DNA from: CAMCXE01 sp046347475
GTDB lineage: Bacteria; Pseudomonadota; Gammaproteobacteria; Pseudomonadales; Cellvibrionaceae
Assembly (NCBI GenBank): GCA_046347475.1
Contig: JAXMGD010000005.1
Location: 406,023-470,022 of the forward strand
Direction of reading: 5' to 3'
Length of the DNA: 64,000 nucleotides
Made by a program: the position numbers and the translations under genes. Each line of letters opens with the position of its first letter. The stretch's first letter is position 1. Under the pieces are notes generated by a model that saw only the letters and a program-made list of their open reading frames with translations, was not told the DNA's origin and ran no database searches. This document shows positions 47,601-56,155 of this stretch, in pieces.

Positions 47601-47938
47601 TGATCTCCATCCAGACCATTATCCTTAAGCTCCCCCAGCCTTGTTTTAAATACCCCCTTGTCATCGACTTCTTGCAATTCAACTTTTATCGCTTTATAGC
47701 CGCTAAGGTTACTAATTTTTGCAAAAAACACCACTTCAGCTTGCGTATCAGTGGGCAACACATTGGCTGAAAGTGATGGGCTGGGGAGTTTGATATTGAC
47801 TGGCTTCGCAATCCCACTACTGCTACTGCTACTGCTAGAGGTGCCTGCAGATTTTTGATTCCCGTTACCACATCCGGCTGCAGTTAAGATCATTAAAGAC
47901 GATACTATCTGGATACACCTGGTAAATCGCTTCGACAT
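44648..47938 (-). CDS. Subtilisin-like serine protease lipoprotein
   Basis: A 1096-residue lipoprotein with the lipobox TAAGC (Cys23), a short Ser linker and a beta-sandwich N-terminal domain (about 50-160). An S8 peptidase domain follows (about 295-570): Asp305 in GMVDWGVNC, His335 in KNHGTAVAS, oxyanion Asn434 in VAGNVNC and nucleophile Ser519 in SGTSLAAP, so all catalytic residues are present. A polyserine linker separates it from a cysteine-rich C-terminal region. That region ends in two homologous modules of about 100 residues, each starting ANDYC and containing HTPTK-GW. A GGAG lies seven bases before the ATG. It is probably anchored at the surface; its substrate is unknown. Polyserine places it among the Cellvibrio-type exported enzymes. 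Confidence 0.88.
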   Translation of the reverse strand: MSKRFTRCIQIVSSLMILTAAGCGNGNQKSAGTSSSSSSSSGIAKPVNIKLPSPSLSANVLPTDTQAEVVFFAKISNLSGYKAIKVELQEVDDKGVFKTRLGELKDNGLDGDQFANDGVYALSVKLAASNSGGRYFNLKADVDGATFTSNASAIWMLNTDANSDKFKNNYFSAFSYNKSIEISVDFAPNFIPSDDYISSVFPAGSKLMSCIVEINKCLFMVPDSAAGEDQAERSQKVISDLNGHKEIIEARLEADTALAVGAAAPSTEAQSASQFDPWHLKQVQADEAWKLVENQEEWYGIGMVDWGVNCEVLHPGTKEESRPCFNFGSNEDKNHGTAVASILNASRSDLKRPYGIAPKSRLTSYELPYIENSPPGEYKIIQKIYEALKRRQVWILNLSFDLKVKPSDNFKNNFEEAICSAIDSNRVVVLVAGNVNCANREASGVLASMIRSKRCASKELIDNSLLVVGGTNKNNGVATWVEDKNQLCSATKDVDIFAPGQDIDVLNGSGIMIKASGTSLAAPMATGAAALVLAANSDLANSDIRTIILNSATILSETGEGFSKTSVEEMKGKHLLNIFNAVKAANPNPPSSSSSSSSGQGKTASSSSSSSSSSSSSSSSSSSSSSSSGKYAPCIGEPPALSEGMKINPFGTIDSGPRDPNYNWHFSAQNDSCSVGCTEGYQQKGDLPQCEKKPTNQILHVTVYDGPNKIASGSGMTINCYSPSKMEQFGLSNYSGIGLGSVVFGQADINVTQCQKEGSDATLRVDGGITPGIEKGLSEVIRSATLQLESALCYGSLPNKNYIINRRPNPDVGPVNNKWVYAEEEKACSFRCQSGYVPHFGNDGNVDSCIIDDGTQANDYCPIDGANNQNCIGVKITMDNLSVIGRYNVVSHTPTKAGWRSCLSHEPGVCDDIKNYFFQPPKDNFYSLLEKNADAIWNQSLKTFTSDLVWPQLPSGTKYVGIANDKTVFTTKQFDYQQATNANDYCAPNVKSIDCASPDIVIENLSTKGLVHLVVHTPTKLGWLGCAAPAEIGCGSLSSYNQPQSPYEQNRDWKWDPDAMTWTFNQPWPGLATGAYSIGVASSKGVYKTITINYEQ

Positions 47939-48830
47939 GCGAATGCTCCATAAAAATTAATTGAATTTTGTACACTTTAGATTCGAGCGCGAATTTTTTA
48001 TCCGGCTCTGATGCAATAGCCGGGAGAGATTATTACATCATTGTTAAGCCTACTCCTTGGCGGCCCAGCAAATTGTATTTATATCAAGTTAGCTTATTTA
48101 CTAACTGCCATTACCAAATTACTTGATAAAGGATGGTTCATATTTATGCTCACCATCACGCCTTCATTGGCCGTCTGCCCGATAGCAGTTTGTGTGCCAG
48201 GCGAATTACAGATGCGCCATTTTGTTTAAATTTCACTCCTTTAGGCGATATTTCGATTAAATGGATCAAAATGATGTCGCACCCGGCATTTTTTACGGGA
48301 AGTAATACCCTGTATTAACACGCTAATCACTATTTCCGTTTGTGTCGCCATGACTATTGTAAGAGTGCCCGTCAACCGGTGATTTCAGTCTTGCTTACAG
48401 ATTAAAATTCAATCATTTGAAATGCGTAATGAGAATTATTCTTTAATTCTGAGGGGTGTAAAATTTTTCGATAGGTAGTAACGGCGCGGATTTATCGGTG
48501 TTTTACGATCCGGCCCCCGGCATTTAGTGATGGTAAAAATATCGACATTTAGCAGATGCTAAATTAGCGATTTTTATCGTTGGTGATTTAGAAGTGGTAT
48601 TTTTTACATACCACTAACGTTTTGGTTTGAGCCCGGTATTGAGAAATGGTGAAAGAGGTTAAGCCTGGCTGACCCGTGCATGGATGTGGCTTATTTTAAA
48701 AGTCTTCCGGTTTTGCCCCTTTGTATCTTTGGGGCGTGACTCTTAATAACTCGGCCCCCGAACGTGAGTATTGGTATCTCATGTTGTCATGTGGTGGCCA
48801 GTGGTCACTTGATTTACTAGCGGTACGGAT
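47939..48830. other. Long AT-rich gene-free region
   Basis: Nearly 900 bases without a credible gene. It contains the promoter side of the subtilase gene. Two small hairpins are visible: ATTTAGC/GCTAAAT (48547-48564) and AGTGGTAT/ATACCACT (48593-48615). Neither has a T run. It could hide a small RNA, but I cannot support one from sequence. Confidence 0.4.
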
Positions 48831-48932
48831 GTAAAGAATACACAGTATTTCAGACCGTCAAAAAGAGGGATCTTTTTGACGAGCCTACAGGGAGGTATTC
48901 ACGGCGCGTCTGAAATACTGTGTATTCTTTAC
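48831..48932. repeat. Inverted-repeat element, copy C
   Basis: The arms at 48831-48855 and 48908-48932 are perfectly complementary over 25 bases (left arm begins GTAAAGAATACACAG). The inner hairpin CGTCAAAAAGA/TCTTTTTGACG is intact, and the middle matches copy B almost base for base. CTAGC on the left (48818) and GCTAG on the right extend the symmetry. It lies about 260 bases before murJ. Confidence 0.9.
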
Positions 48933-49190
48933 TTTCAGCTAGGTAGTAATGGCCCCCTAAATGCAAACCCTATGATTGCCAGTTCTCATGGAGTAACCAT
49001 CTATTAATAAGCCGCGCCAGGACTGTGGGCGCCCGCGAGTGACACCTTTTAGGTTTATCATGCAGCAGTCACCAATCGTTGATTGTAAGGCTTGGGTGCT
49101 TATCCTCTTGTCCTTCCTGTCATTTCATGGCTCAATGCCGCGCTTTTACCGGGGGATTGTGTGGCCCAAACTCAGCCTGCTAACAAACTC

Positions 49191-50729
49191 ATGCACTCCA
49201 GTGCTCTGGTGGGCAGTATGACGTTTATTTCGCGTATTTTAGGCCTGGCGCGGGATGTGGTGATGGCGCGGTATTTGGGTGCTGATGGGGCGGCGGATGC
49301 GTTTTATGTGGCGTTTCGTATCCCGAATATGTTCCGGCGTTTTTTTGCTGAAGGGGCCTTCTCGCAGGCTTTTGTGCCGGTGCTGTCGGAGTATAGAGCA
49401 GGCGGCAATATACAAGCGGTGCGTTATTTAATTGATCGTGTGGCCGGTTGTTTGGGGTTGAGCCTGTTGCTGTTGTGCAGCCTGGTGGTGGTAGCGGCGC
49501 CTTATTTGATGGTGGTGTTTGCGCCGGGGTTTAGCGAAGGAACTGAGCGTTATGGTTTGGCGGTGGATTTAATCCGCATCATGTTTCCTTATTTATTGTT
49601 TATTTCCCTCGCGGGTTTCGTGGGCAGCATATTAAATAGCTACGATAAATTCGCCATTCCGGCTTTTACTCCCGTTTTTTTGAATATTATTTTAATTGCC
49701 GCTGCCGTGGGCTTTTCCGGCGGCGCCACTCACCCTGCAATAGCCTTGGGCTGGGGTGTGTTAATTGCCGGGGTGGTGCAGTTGGGGTTTCAGTTGCCGT
49801 TTGTGGCGCAATTGGGTTTAACACCTAAACCTAAATTAGATTTTAAAGACCCAGCGGTGACAAAAGTATTGCGTTTGATGGCGCCTGCTTTATTTGGTGC
49901 CTCGGTCAGCCAGTTAAATATTTTAATTAATACCATGATTGCATCGCTGCTGCCGGTGGGCAGTGTCAGTTGGATGAGTTATTCCGATCGTTTAGTGGAA
50001 TTGCCTTTAGGGATTTTTGCCGTGGCAATTGCCACTGTGATTTTGCCGGTGATGTCGCGGCAGATGAAAGCTCAGCCCGAAGCAGCAACGGCCACCTTAG
50101 ATTGGGGTATGCGCAGTGTATTAATTATTGCCATTCCCGCCTGTTTAGCTTTGGTGGTGTTGGCTAAGCCTATTTTAATTGCCTTATTTTGCTATGGCGC
50201 CTATGACGAGCGCGATGCGCTCATGTCCAGCTACAGCCTAATGACCTATGCGGCAGGTTTACCGGCGTTTATGTTGGTGAAGGTTTTGGTGAGTGGTTTT
50301 GCATCGCGTATGGATACCAAAACACCGGTAAAAATAGGCCTGTGGGTGCTGGCGGCGAATATGGCGTTAAATGCTGTGGTTGTTTGGCCTTTGCATCATT
50401 TTTGGCAGGTGGGCCACGCCGGGTTGACGCTTGCTACGGCGCTGGCCGCTATGGTTAACGCCCTATGGTTGTACATCGGCTTGCACCGCAAACACGGTTT
50501 TAAGGCTACGCCGGGTTGGGGGCGTTTTATTGGGCAATTAATTATTTCTGCGGTTGCGATGGTGGCGGTATTGATTGCTTTGTTGAATTTTAGCCCGGAA
50601 TTTATTGAGCTGGTGTTTTGGCAGCGCTTAGCTTGGTTGGCTTTGATGTGCGGTGCAGGTTTGGCAGTTTATTTTCTAGCATTGTTTGTCTGCGGCATTC
50701 GCCTCAAAGATTTTAAAGGGCACTTTTAG
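49191..50729 (+). CDS. murJ: Lipid II flippase MurJ
   Basis: Integral inner-membrane flippase for the peptidoglycan precursor lipid II. The 512 residues align with E. coli MurJ: VGSMTFISRILGLARDVVMAR, FRIPNMFRRFFAEGAFSQAFVPVLSEY, YLLFISLAGFVGSILNSY, SVSWMSYSDRLVELPLGIFAVAI and the C-terminal helices, about 14 in all. The frame is open from 49092, but the first 33 codons are unlike the family; the ATG at 49191 fits, although no Shine-Dalgarno is visible before it. The gene stands alone, without the usual ribF or rpsT neighbours. Confidence 0.95.
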   Translation: MHSSALVGSMTFISRILGLARDVVMARYLGADGAADAFYVAFRIPNMFRRFFAEGAFSQAFVPVLSEYRAGGNIQAVRYLIDRVAGCLGLSLLLLCSLVVVAAPYLMVVFAPGFSEGTERYGLAVDLIRIMFPYLLFISLAGFVGSILNSYDKFAIPAFTPVFLNIILIAAAVGFSGGATHPAIALGWGVLIAGVVQLGFQLPFVAQLGLTPKPKLDFKDPAVTKVLRLMAPALFGASVSQLNILINTMIASLLPVGSVSWMSYSDRLVELPLGIFAVAIATVILPVMSRQMKAQPEAATATLDWGMRSVLIIAIPACLALVVLAKPILIALFCYGAYDERDALMSSYSLMTYAAGLPAFMLVKVLVSGFASRMDTKTPVKIGLWVLAANMALNAVVVWPLHHFWQVGHAGLTLATALAAMVNALWLYIGLHRKHGFKATPGWGRFIGQLIISAVAMVAVLIALLNFSPEFIELVFWQRLAWLALMCGAGLAVYFLALFVCGIRLKDFKGHF

Positions 50730-50797
50730 TTTTAGATTTTTTTGCGCATAGCCTTGGATGTCACATCAGCTCCTGAGGAATAATTCCTGCGGTGCGC

Positions 50798-52042
50798 CTA
50801 AGTGTTCTCCTGGTCACTGCCACTTGCAGTAAAGCGCCTTACCACCACACTCACCGCTAAATCCCCTTCTACATTGACCGCTGTGCGAATGGTGTCCAGC
50901 AGGCGGTCGATGGGTAATAAAATGGCGATGGCTTCCACCGGCAGGCCTGCCGCTTGTAACACTAAAATCATCGTCACCATACCCGCACTGGGAATGCCCG
51001 GTGCACCCATGGCGGCGATCATCGCAGTGGCCATAATAATTAATTGGCTGCTTAAACTTAAATCCATACCCGCTAATTGAGCGATAAAAATAGCCGCCGC
51101 GGCTTCGTACAGGGCGGTGCCATCCATATTAATCGTGGCGCCTAATGGAATTACAAAGCGGGCCAGGGCAGGGGGGATGGATAACTGTTCAGCGCATTTT
51201 AAGGTGACCGGAATGGTGGCGGCGCTGGAGCTGGTGGAAAATGCCGTGACACAGGCGGGCATACTCAGTTTTAAAAATTCAAGCGGCGAGGTTTTGCCAA
51301 ATACCCACACCAAGCCCGGTAAAACAAGCGCGCCGTGAATAAATGTAGTAATAAAAATCAGCGCAATAAAATGCACCAAACTCATAAGCAGGGGCAGGGA
51401 TTGCACAGCGATTAATTTGGTAAGTAGGGCAAAAATTCCGATAGGTGCCAAACGCATTACCCAGCTTAAAATAACCATCATTAGCGCCAATGAGCGTTGC
51501 ATAAAAAGCAGCACCGGTGTGGCTTCTTCTTTAAGGTGCGCCATCGCGGCACCTAATATCAGTGCAAAAATTAAAATAGCGAGCACATTACCATCGGCAA
51601 AGGCGGCAAAAGGGTTCATAAATAACCCACCCACAATTTGCTGCACAAAATCGTTCACCTCCTTTGGTTTTGCAGTGCTAGCCGCCATCGCATCACCAAA
51701 CATGGCCAAATTCATTCCGGCACCAGCAGGGGATATATGGCTGGCCGCTACGGCTAACACCATGGCAATTAGCATAGTGGCGATAAAACACAGCAGTGTT
51801 AAACGCCAGACCTTGCCGCCCTGCTGGTGATGTTGAAGCTCGGCAACCCCGGTACACACGGAGGTAAAAATCAGCGGCACCAACAGCATTTTTAATAGGC
51901 CGATAAATACGGCGGCAATTAGGCTTGCCCCATAAAGAGTGCCTTCCCGCCAGAGGTTATCCGCAGGCAGCGGGTGCAGCTGGCAGCCGAAGATGATGCC
52001 TATTAAGCTAGCAATAAGAATTTGGCGGTTTAATGTGCCCAT
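50798..52042 (-). CDS. Dicarboxylate/amino acid:cation symporter (DAACS family)
   Basis: A 414-residue inner-membrane transporter of the GltP/DctA family, with about eight helices and two re-entrant hairpins. Signatures are the serine-rich hairpin FSTSSSAATIPVTL, IPLGATINMDGTALYEAAAAIFIAQ (substrate and cation site) and MGAPGIPSAGMVTM. It should import glutamate, aspartate or C4-dicarboxylates with H+ or Na+. It converges on murJ and diverges from the GDT1-type gene with a 97-base gap between starts. Confidence 0.92.
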   Translation of the reverse strand: MGTLNRQILIASLIGIIFGCQLHPLPADNLWREGTLYGASLIAAVFIGLLKMLLVPLIFTSVCTGVAELQHHQQGGKVWRLTLLCFIATMLIAMVLAVAASHISPAGAGMNLAMFGDAMAASTAKPKEVNDFVQQIVGGLFMNPFAAFADGNVLAILIFALILGAAMAHLKEEATPVLLFMQRSLALMMVILSWVMRLAPIGIFALLTKLIAVQSLPLLMSLVHFIALIFITTFIHGALVLPGLVWVFGKTSPLEFLKLSMPACVTAFSTSSSAATIPVTLKCAEQLSIPPALARFVIPLGATINMDGTALYEAAAAIFIAQLAGMDLSLSSQLIIMATAMIAAMGAPGIPSAGMVTMILVLQAAGLPVEAIAILLPIDRLLDTIRTAVNVEGDLAVSVVVRRFTASGSDQENT

Positions 52043-52139
52043 GTGATTGTGCTCTTAGTCAGTGCGGCCACAGCATAAAAGCCTAACGCCTTAGGGGCAA
52101 ACTTCTTCGGCTGCCCGCCGCTTATTACACAGAGAATCC

Positions 52140-52709
52140 ATGGAAGCCTTAATCAGTTCCACCGCTGCCGTCGCCATTGCTGAAATTGGCGATAAAACCC
52201 AATTACTCACCTTATTTTTAATTACCCGCTACCGCAAACCCTGGCCGATTGTGGCCGGTGTGCTGCTCGCCACCCTGGTTAACCACGGGTTATCCGCCTG
52301 GCTTGGCAGTTGGGTTGCGGGGTTTATTCCGCAGGCTTGGCTCCCCTATATAGTGGCGGCAAGTTTTATTGCGGTGGGCCTGTGGCTGTTGGTGCCGGAT
52401 AAAGACGATGATGAGGGCGAGCGTTTCGCGCAATACGGCGCTTTTGTGGCCAGCCTAGTGTTATTTTTCTTGGCGGAAATCGGCGATAAAACACAAATCG
52501 CCACGGTTATTCTGGCCGCTAAATACACGGCTACAGCGCAGGTGGTAATGGGCACCACGCTGGGTATGTTGTTGGCGAACGTACCGGTAATTATTGCGGG
52601 CCAATGGATTATGGCGCGCATCCCACTCGCAGCTGCACGCAAAATGGCATTTCTTCTATTTATGCTGCTGGCGGCGGCCACCCTTGTAGGTGCGCTCTGG
52701 TTACAGTAA
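52140..52709 (+). CDS. GDT1/TMEM165-family cation exporter
   Basis: A 189-residue membrane protein of the UPF0016 family. It has about six helices in two homologous halves, each carrying the signature E-x-G-D-K-T: AEIGDKTQLLTLF near residue 13 and AEIGDKTQIATVI near residue 112. An acidic cytoplasmic loop (DKDDDEGERF) separates them. Bacterial members such as MneA export Mn2+; others move Ca2+. I saw no yybP-ykoY-type manganese riboswitch in the short leader. Confidence 0.92.
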   Translation: MEALISSTAAVAIAEIGDKTQLLTLFLITRYRKPWPIVAGVLLATLVNHGLSAWLGSWVAGFIPQAWLPYIVAASFIAVGLWLLVPDKDDDEGERFAQYGAFVASLVLFFLAEIGDKTQIATVILAAKYTATAQVVMGTTLGMLLANVPVIIAGQWIMARIPLAAARKMAFLLFMLLAAATLVGALWLQ

Positions 52710-52741
52710 TCCCTAGGGCGGCTTCAACTCAGAAAAGGGGG

Positions 52742-52979
52742 CAATGTCATTAAGGAGTTTGTCTTATTTTTCATGAGATTTTTCCCTCCGCCAGAAACCC
52801 CACCCCAACCCTCCCCTTAAAAAGGGGAGGGAGCAGAATAGCCTTGAGAACAAGCAAATTTTTTTGAGTTGATGCCTTTTGGCTCCTCCCCCTTCCCAAG
52901 GGGGAGGCCGAGAGGGGGTTTCGTGTCGAGTGAAAAACTCCCCAAAAGCCGGACCTAAATCCTTAACTTAATGACACTG
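52742..52979. mobile_element. MITE-like element, type 2
   Basis: A 238-bp element whose ends (CAATGTCATTAAGG and CTTAACTTAATGACACTG) match the termini of the type 1 elements. The interior is different: opposed C-rich and G-rich palindromes beginning AGAAACCCCACCCC and ending GAGAGGGGGTTTC. The flanks AAAAGGGGG and CACAGGGGG agree at 7 of 9 positions, a probable decayed target duplication. It fills most of the gap between the GDT1-type gene and amt; the remaining 140 bases hold nothing recognised. Confidence 0.85.
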
Positions 52980-53119
52980 CACAGGGGGAGGTAAATAGAC
53001 GCAAGCCATAACGGTGCACAGTGTTGTCATAAAACCAATAGGCGCACTTTTTTTGCCCATTATTACCTGCTAGTCTGCGCGGCTTTTCATTTCAGCATGA
53101 GAACTCAAGGTCGCCGATT

Positions 53120-54424
53120 ATGCCGCTACGATTTCACGTTTTAGCCAGAACAGCCTTATTTTTAAGCCTTTCTGGCGGTGCCTGGGCCGATACGGCCACG
53201 CTTAATGCAGGCAACAGCGCCTGGGTGTTAACCGCCACGGCCCTGGTGTTATTTATGACGCTGCCCGGCCTCGCGCTTTTTTACGGCGGCTTGGTGCGGG
53301 CTAAAAACGTGCTCTCAGTGCTCATGCAGTGTTTTGCCATTTGCTGCGTGGCATCCCTGCTGTGGTTCTTCTGCGCCTACAGTTTAAGCTTTGCCCCCGG
53401 CTCTGCCTTTTTAGGCGATTTCAGTAAAGCCCTGTTTAGCGGCATGGGCCGTGAAAGTTTACAGGGCGATATTCCAGAATCCCTCTACGCGCTGTTTCAA
53501 ATGACATTTGCCGTCATCACCCCGGCGTTAATCGTCGGTGCGGTGGCCGAACGCATGAAATTCTCCTCCGTATTAATTTTTAGCGCCCTCTGGTTGCTGG
53601 CCGTTTATGTGCCTGTGTGCCACTGGGTGTGGGGCGGCGGCTGGTTGATGAGCATGGGCATGATCGATTTTGCCGGTGGCTCAGTGGTTCATATCACCGC
53701 AGGGGTGGCCGCATTAGTGGCCGCCTTGGTAATTGGCAATCGCCACGGTTTCCCTAATACCGCTATGCCACCCCATAACATGACCATGACCGTAACCGGT
53801 GCCGGTATGTTGTGGGTGGGTTGGTTCGGGTTTAACGGCGGCAGCGCGCTCATGGCGAACGGTAATGCCTCCATGGCCATGTTAGTCACCCATTTATCCG
53901 CCGCAGCCGGTGCCCTGGCCTGGATGGGCATGGAGTGGTGGCGGTTTTCCAAACCCAGCGTGTTAGGTGTTGTAACCGGCATGGTGGCGGGCCTTGGCAC
54001 CATTACACCCGCCTCCGGCAGCGTAGGCCCGGCGGCGGCTTTGTTGATCGGCCTGTCAGCCGGGGTGATTTGTTTTTATGCCACCCACTGGATCAAACGT
54101 AAACTCCATATAGACGACTCCTTGGATGTATTCCCCGTGCACGGCGTGGGCGGCTTTTTGGGGACCTTTTTAGTCGGCATTTTTGCCAGCACCGATTTAG
54201 GTGTGTTCTCAGGCTTTGGCTTTGGTGCGGGCAATGAATCCATCGGCGCCCAGCTAAAAGTGCAGCTTATCGGTATGCTGGCGGTGGGTGTTTATACCGC
54301 TTTAGTGACCTGGGCAGCGCTAAAAATTACCGGCCTGTGTACCAATGGCATTCGCGTAAGCCCAGAGGATGAATCCCAAGGTTTGGATATCAGCTTGCAC
54401 GAAGAGGCCGGTTACAAGCTCTAA
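53120..54424 (+). CDS. amt: Ammonium transporter
   Basis: A 434-residue Amt/Rh-family channel that brings ammonium or ammonia into the cell. A cleavable signal (about 1-23, ending GAWA) precedes about 11 helices. Signatures are ALFYGGLVRAKNVLSVLMQ, HWVWGGGWL, DFAGGSVVHITAGVAAL (with a pore histidine), GFNGGSALM and FPVHGVGGFLGTFLVG. The PII gene glnK, usually adjacent, is not seen here. I looked for a sigma-54 promoter before it and found none with correct spacing. Confidence 0.95.
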   Translation: MPLRFHVLARTALFLSLSGGAWADTATLNAGNSAWVLTATALVLFMTLPGLALFYGGLVRAKNVLSVLMQCFAICCVASLLWFFCAYSLSFAPGSAFLGDFSKALFSGMGRESLQGDIPESLYALFQMTFAVITPALIVGAVAERMKFSSVLIFSALWLLAVYVPVCHWVWGGGWLMSMGMIDFAGGSVVHITAGVAALVAALVIGNRHGFPNTAMPPHNMTMTVTGAGMLWVGWFGFNGGSALMANGNASMAMLVTHLSAAAGALAWMGMEWWRFSKPSVLGVVTGMVAGLGTITPASGSVGPAAALLIGLSAGVICFYATHWIKRKLHIDDSLDVFPVHGVGGFLGTFLVGIFASTDLGVFSGFGFGAGNESIGAQLKVQLIGMLAVGVYTALVTWAALKITGLCTNGIRVSPEDESQGLDISLHEEAGYKL

Positions 54425-54647
54425 CCCTATAGGGGGCGTCAAGCGCAGCGCCCTCAGGCTAGCCCTCTCCCAAAAGCAGAGGGCTAAAAAGTGCCGCGAT
54501 GACTTTTTTAATCGCTCAATACAGCAGGCCCTTAGCACAAAAGTAGGGGGCTTGCTGGCTTAGCCATAAACTATTGGCTAGAATGCCCTCCCCGAACCGG
54601 GCAGCACGTCTCATCTGCACATTCTGTTGCCCTTAACCTATTAATCC
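54425..54647. other. Gap with hairpins between amt and epsL
   Basis: TAGCCCTCT (54460-54468) and AGAGGGCTA (54478-54486) form a perfect 9-bp hairpin about 35 bases after the amt stop. It is followed by A residues, not T. A weaker AGGGGGCG/CGCCCT stem lies just before it. These may end or protect the amt mRNA. The eps operon promoter should lie in the right half; TAGAAT (54579-54584) could be its -10 box but has no good partner. Confidence 0.4.
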
Positions 54648-56021
54648 ATGGCCCTTAACCGATTCGCCATGGCATTTAACCCATTAGCCTTAACTCATAG
54701 TTGGAACTTAGCTTTGGTGTCCTCTGGATTTGCCTGTTTTAAGCGATTGTTTTGCCCAATCCTTTTCGCTTTAAGTGTGTTAGTAGCCACCTGCGCCAAG
54801 GCCCAAGAACAATACGGCCTGGGTTGGCAAATTGGCACTCAGGTTGAACACGAAGAAAATCTCTTTCTAAAACCAGCTAGCCAAGCCAATAGCGACACCA
54901 TCCTAGGCTCCATCGCTGCAGTGGATTACCGCAAGCGCTACTCCTTGCAAACCTTTCAAATCAAAGCCAAGGTCACGGATGTACGCTACGACCGTTTTGA
55001 TTACCTCGACTACCTCGGCAAAGACCTAGACGCCGCCTGGCTCTGGGCGCTTACGCCTGCATTAACCGGCACCCTAAGCAGCAGCCGCCAAGAAGGCCTC
55101 AACAGCTTTGTGGATTACGACGGCAGCAAACGCAACCTGCGCAAAGAGCGCAAAGACGCCCTCGATGTACGCTGGCGCGTAAGTGGCGGCTGGCACCTGG
55201 CAGCGGGCGCAAACCAAAGCGCCGTGCGCAACACCCTCGGCGGCGAGCGGTTTGCAGAAGGCGATTACACCGCCAATAACGCCGAATACGGCTTTATGTA
55301 CAGCTTTCCCTCCCAAAGCCAAATCACCCTAGTGCAGATGCTACAAAGCGGTGAATACCGCAGCCGCACCCTAAGCAACCTCAGCCAGTTCGATTCCGGT
55401 TTTGATCAAACCAGCCCTGAGCTGCGGGTAGACTGGCGCTTGTCGGGCAAATCGGCCTTGTATATCAAACTCGGCCACCTGAACCGCGAGCACGACCACT
55501 TCCCCCTGCGCGATTACAACGGTACCTATGGCTCCGCCGATTACGTCTGGTACAACGGCGGTAAATTAAAAATCAAACTCAACGCCCGGCAGAATTACAA
55601 CTCCTTCCAATCCAGCCCCCAGCGCGACCTCATCGACGCCCTCGCCGGGCGGGATTACTACAACGCGAGTTTTTACCGCAGCCAGGTGCTGAGCATAGCC
55701 CCTACCTGGCAGCTGCTGGATAAAGTCAGCATCAGCGGCAAGCTGCAGCAGGAGGAGCGAGATTACCAAGGCGGCCTGTTAACTGGCGCCCAGTTGAGCT
55801 CCCAGCAAGACACAGGCGGCTTTTGTATTTCTCCGCCTTGCGGCCCCCAGTTGCGCACCCGGCAAGACACCCTGCGCCAGGGCACACTTTCACTGGACTG
55901 GGTGCCGAGGGATGTTGTGGCATTGTCGCTGCATGTGAGCCGCCAAGAGCGCGACTCCAATATGCCCACGGCCGACTTTACCGACGAATCCATCGGCATG
56001 AGCGCGGTGTTGAGTTTTTAA
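54648..56021 (+). CDS. epsL: EpsL-type outer-membrane protein of the EPS operon
   Basis: A 457-residue barrel-like protein similar to EpsL, found in exosortase-linked exopolysaccharide operons. An N-terminal signal (hydrophobic core CPILFALSVLVA, cleaved near CAKA/QEQ at about residue 53) precedes strands such as GLGWQIGTQVEHEENLFL and many Tyr/Asp/Arg-rich hairpins, ending GMSAVLSF with a terminal Phe. The start is ambiguous because imperfect repeats of CCCTTAACC-ATGG surround it; ATGs at 54648 and 54669 both work. First gene of the cluster. It may act in polymer export or as an outer-membrane anchor. Confidence 0.82.
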   Translation: MALNRFAMAFNPLALTHSWNLALVSSGFACFKRLFCPILFALSVLVATCAKAQEQYGLGWQIGTQVEHEENLFLKPASQANSDTILGSIAAVDYRKRYSLQTFQIKAKVTDVRYDRFDYLDYLGKDLDAAWLWALTPALTGTLSSSRQEGLNSFVDYDGSKRNLRKERKDALDVRWRVSGGWHLAAGANQSAVRNTLGGERFAEGDYTANNAEYGFMYSFPSQSQITLVQMLQSGEYRSRTLSNLSQFDSGFDQTSPELRVDWRLSGKSALYIKLGHLNREHDHFPLRDYNGTYGSADYVWYNGGKLKIKLNARQNYNSFQSSPQRDLIDALAGRDYYNASFYRSQVLSIAPTWQLLDKVSISGKLQQEERDYQGGLLTGAQLSSQQDTGGFCISPPCGPQLRTRQDTLRQGTLSLDWVPRDVVALSLHVSRQERDSNMPTADFTDESIGMSAVLSF

Positions 56022-56155
56022 ACCCTAAAGCCGCCGTCTCAACAAGCACAGCAACAACTGGCAAGCACACAACAATTGGCAAGCGAATATAACAACAGGT
56101 ACTGGGCAGCAAGCCGCCCAAACCAATAAAAAACAAAACCAAAAAGGGGAAGACC

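Noticed and set aside
49039..49221. Small open frame overlapping the murJ start
   Set aside because: Different frame from murJ, no family features, and it overlaps the start of a certain gene.
52043..52139. Manganese (yybP-ykoY) riboswitch before the GDT1-type gene
   Set aside because: The 97-base leader lacks the conserved loops of that riboswitch.
53041..53056. Possible sigma-54 promoter before amt
   Set aside because: The GG and GC elements are 12 bases apart instead of 10.
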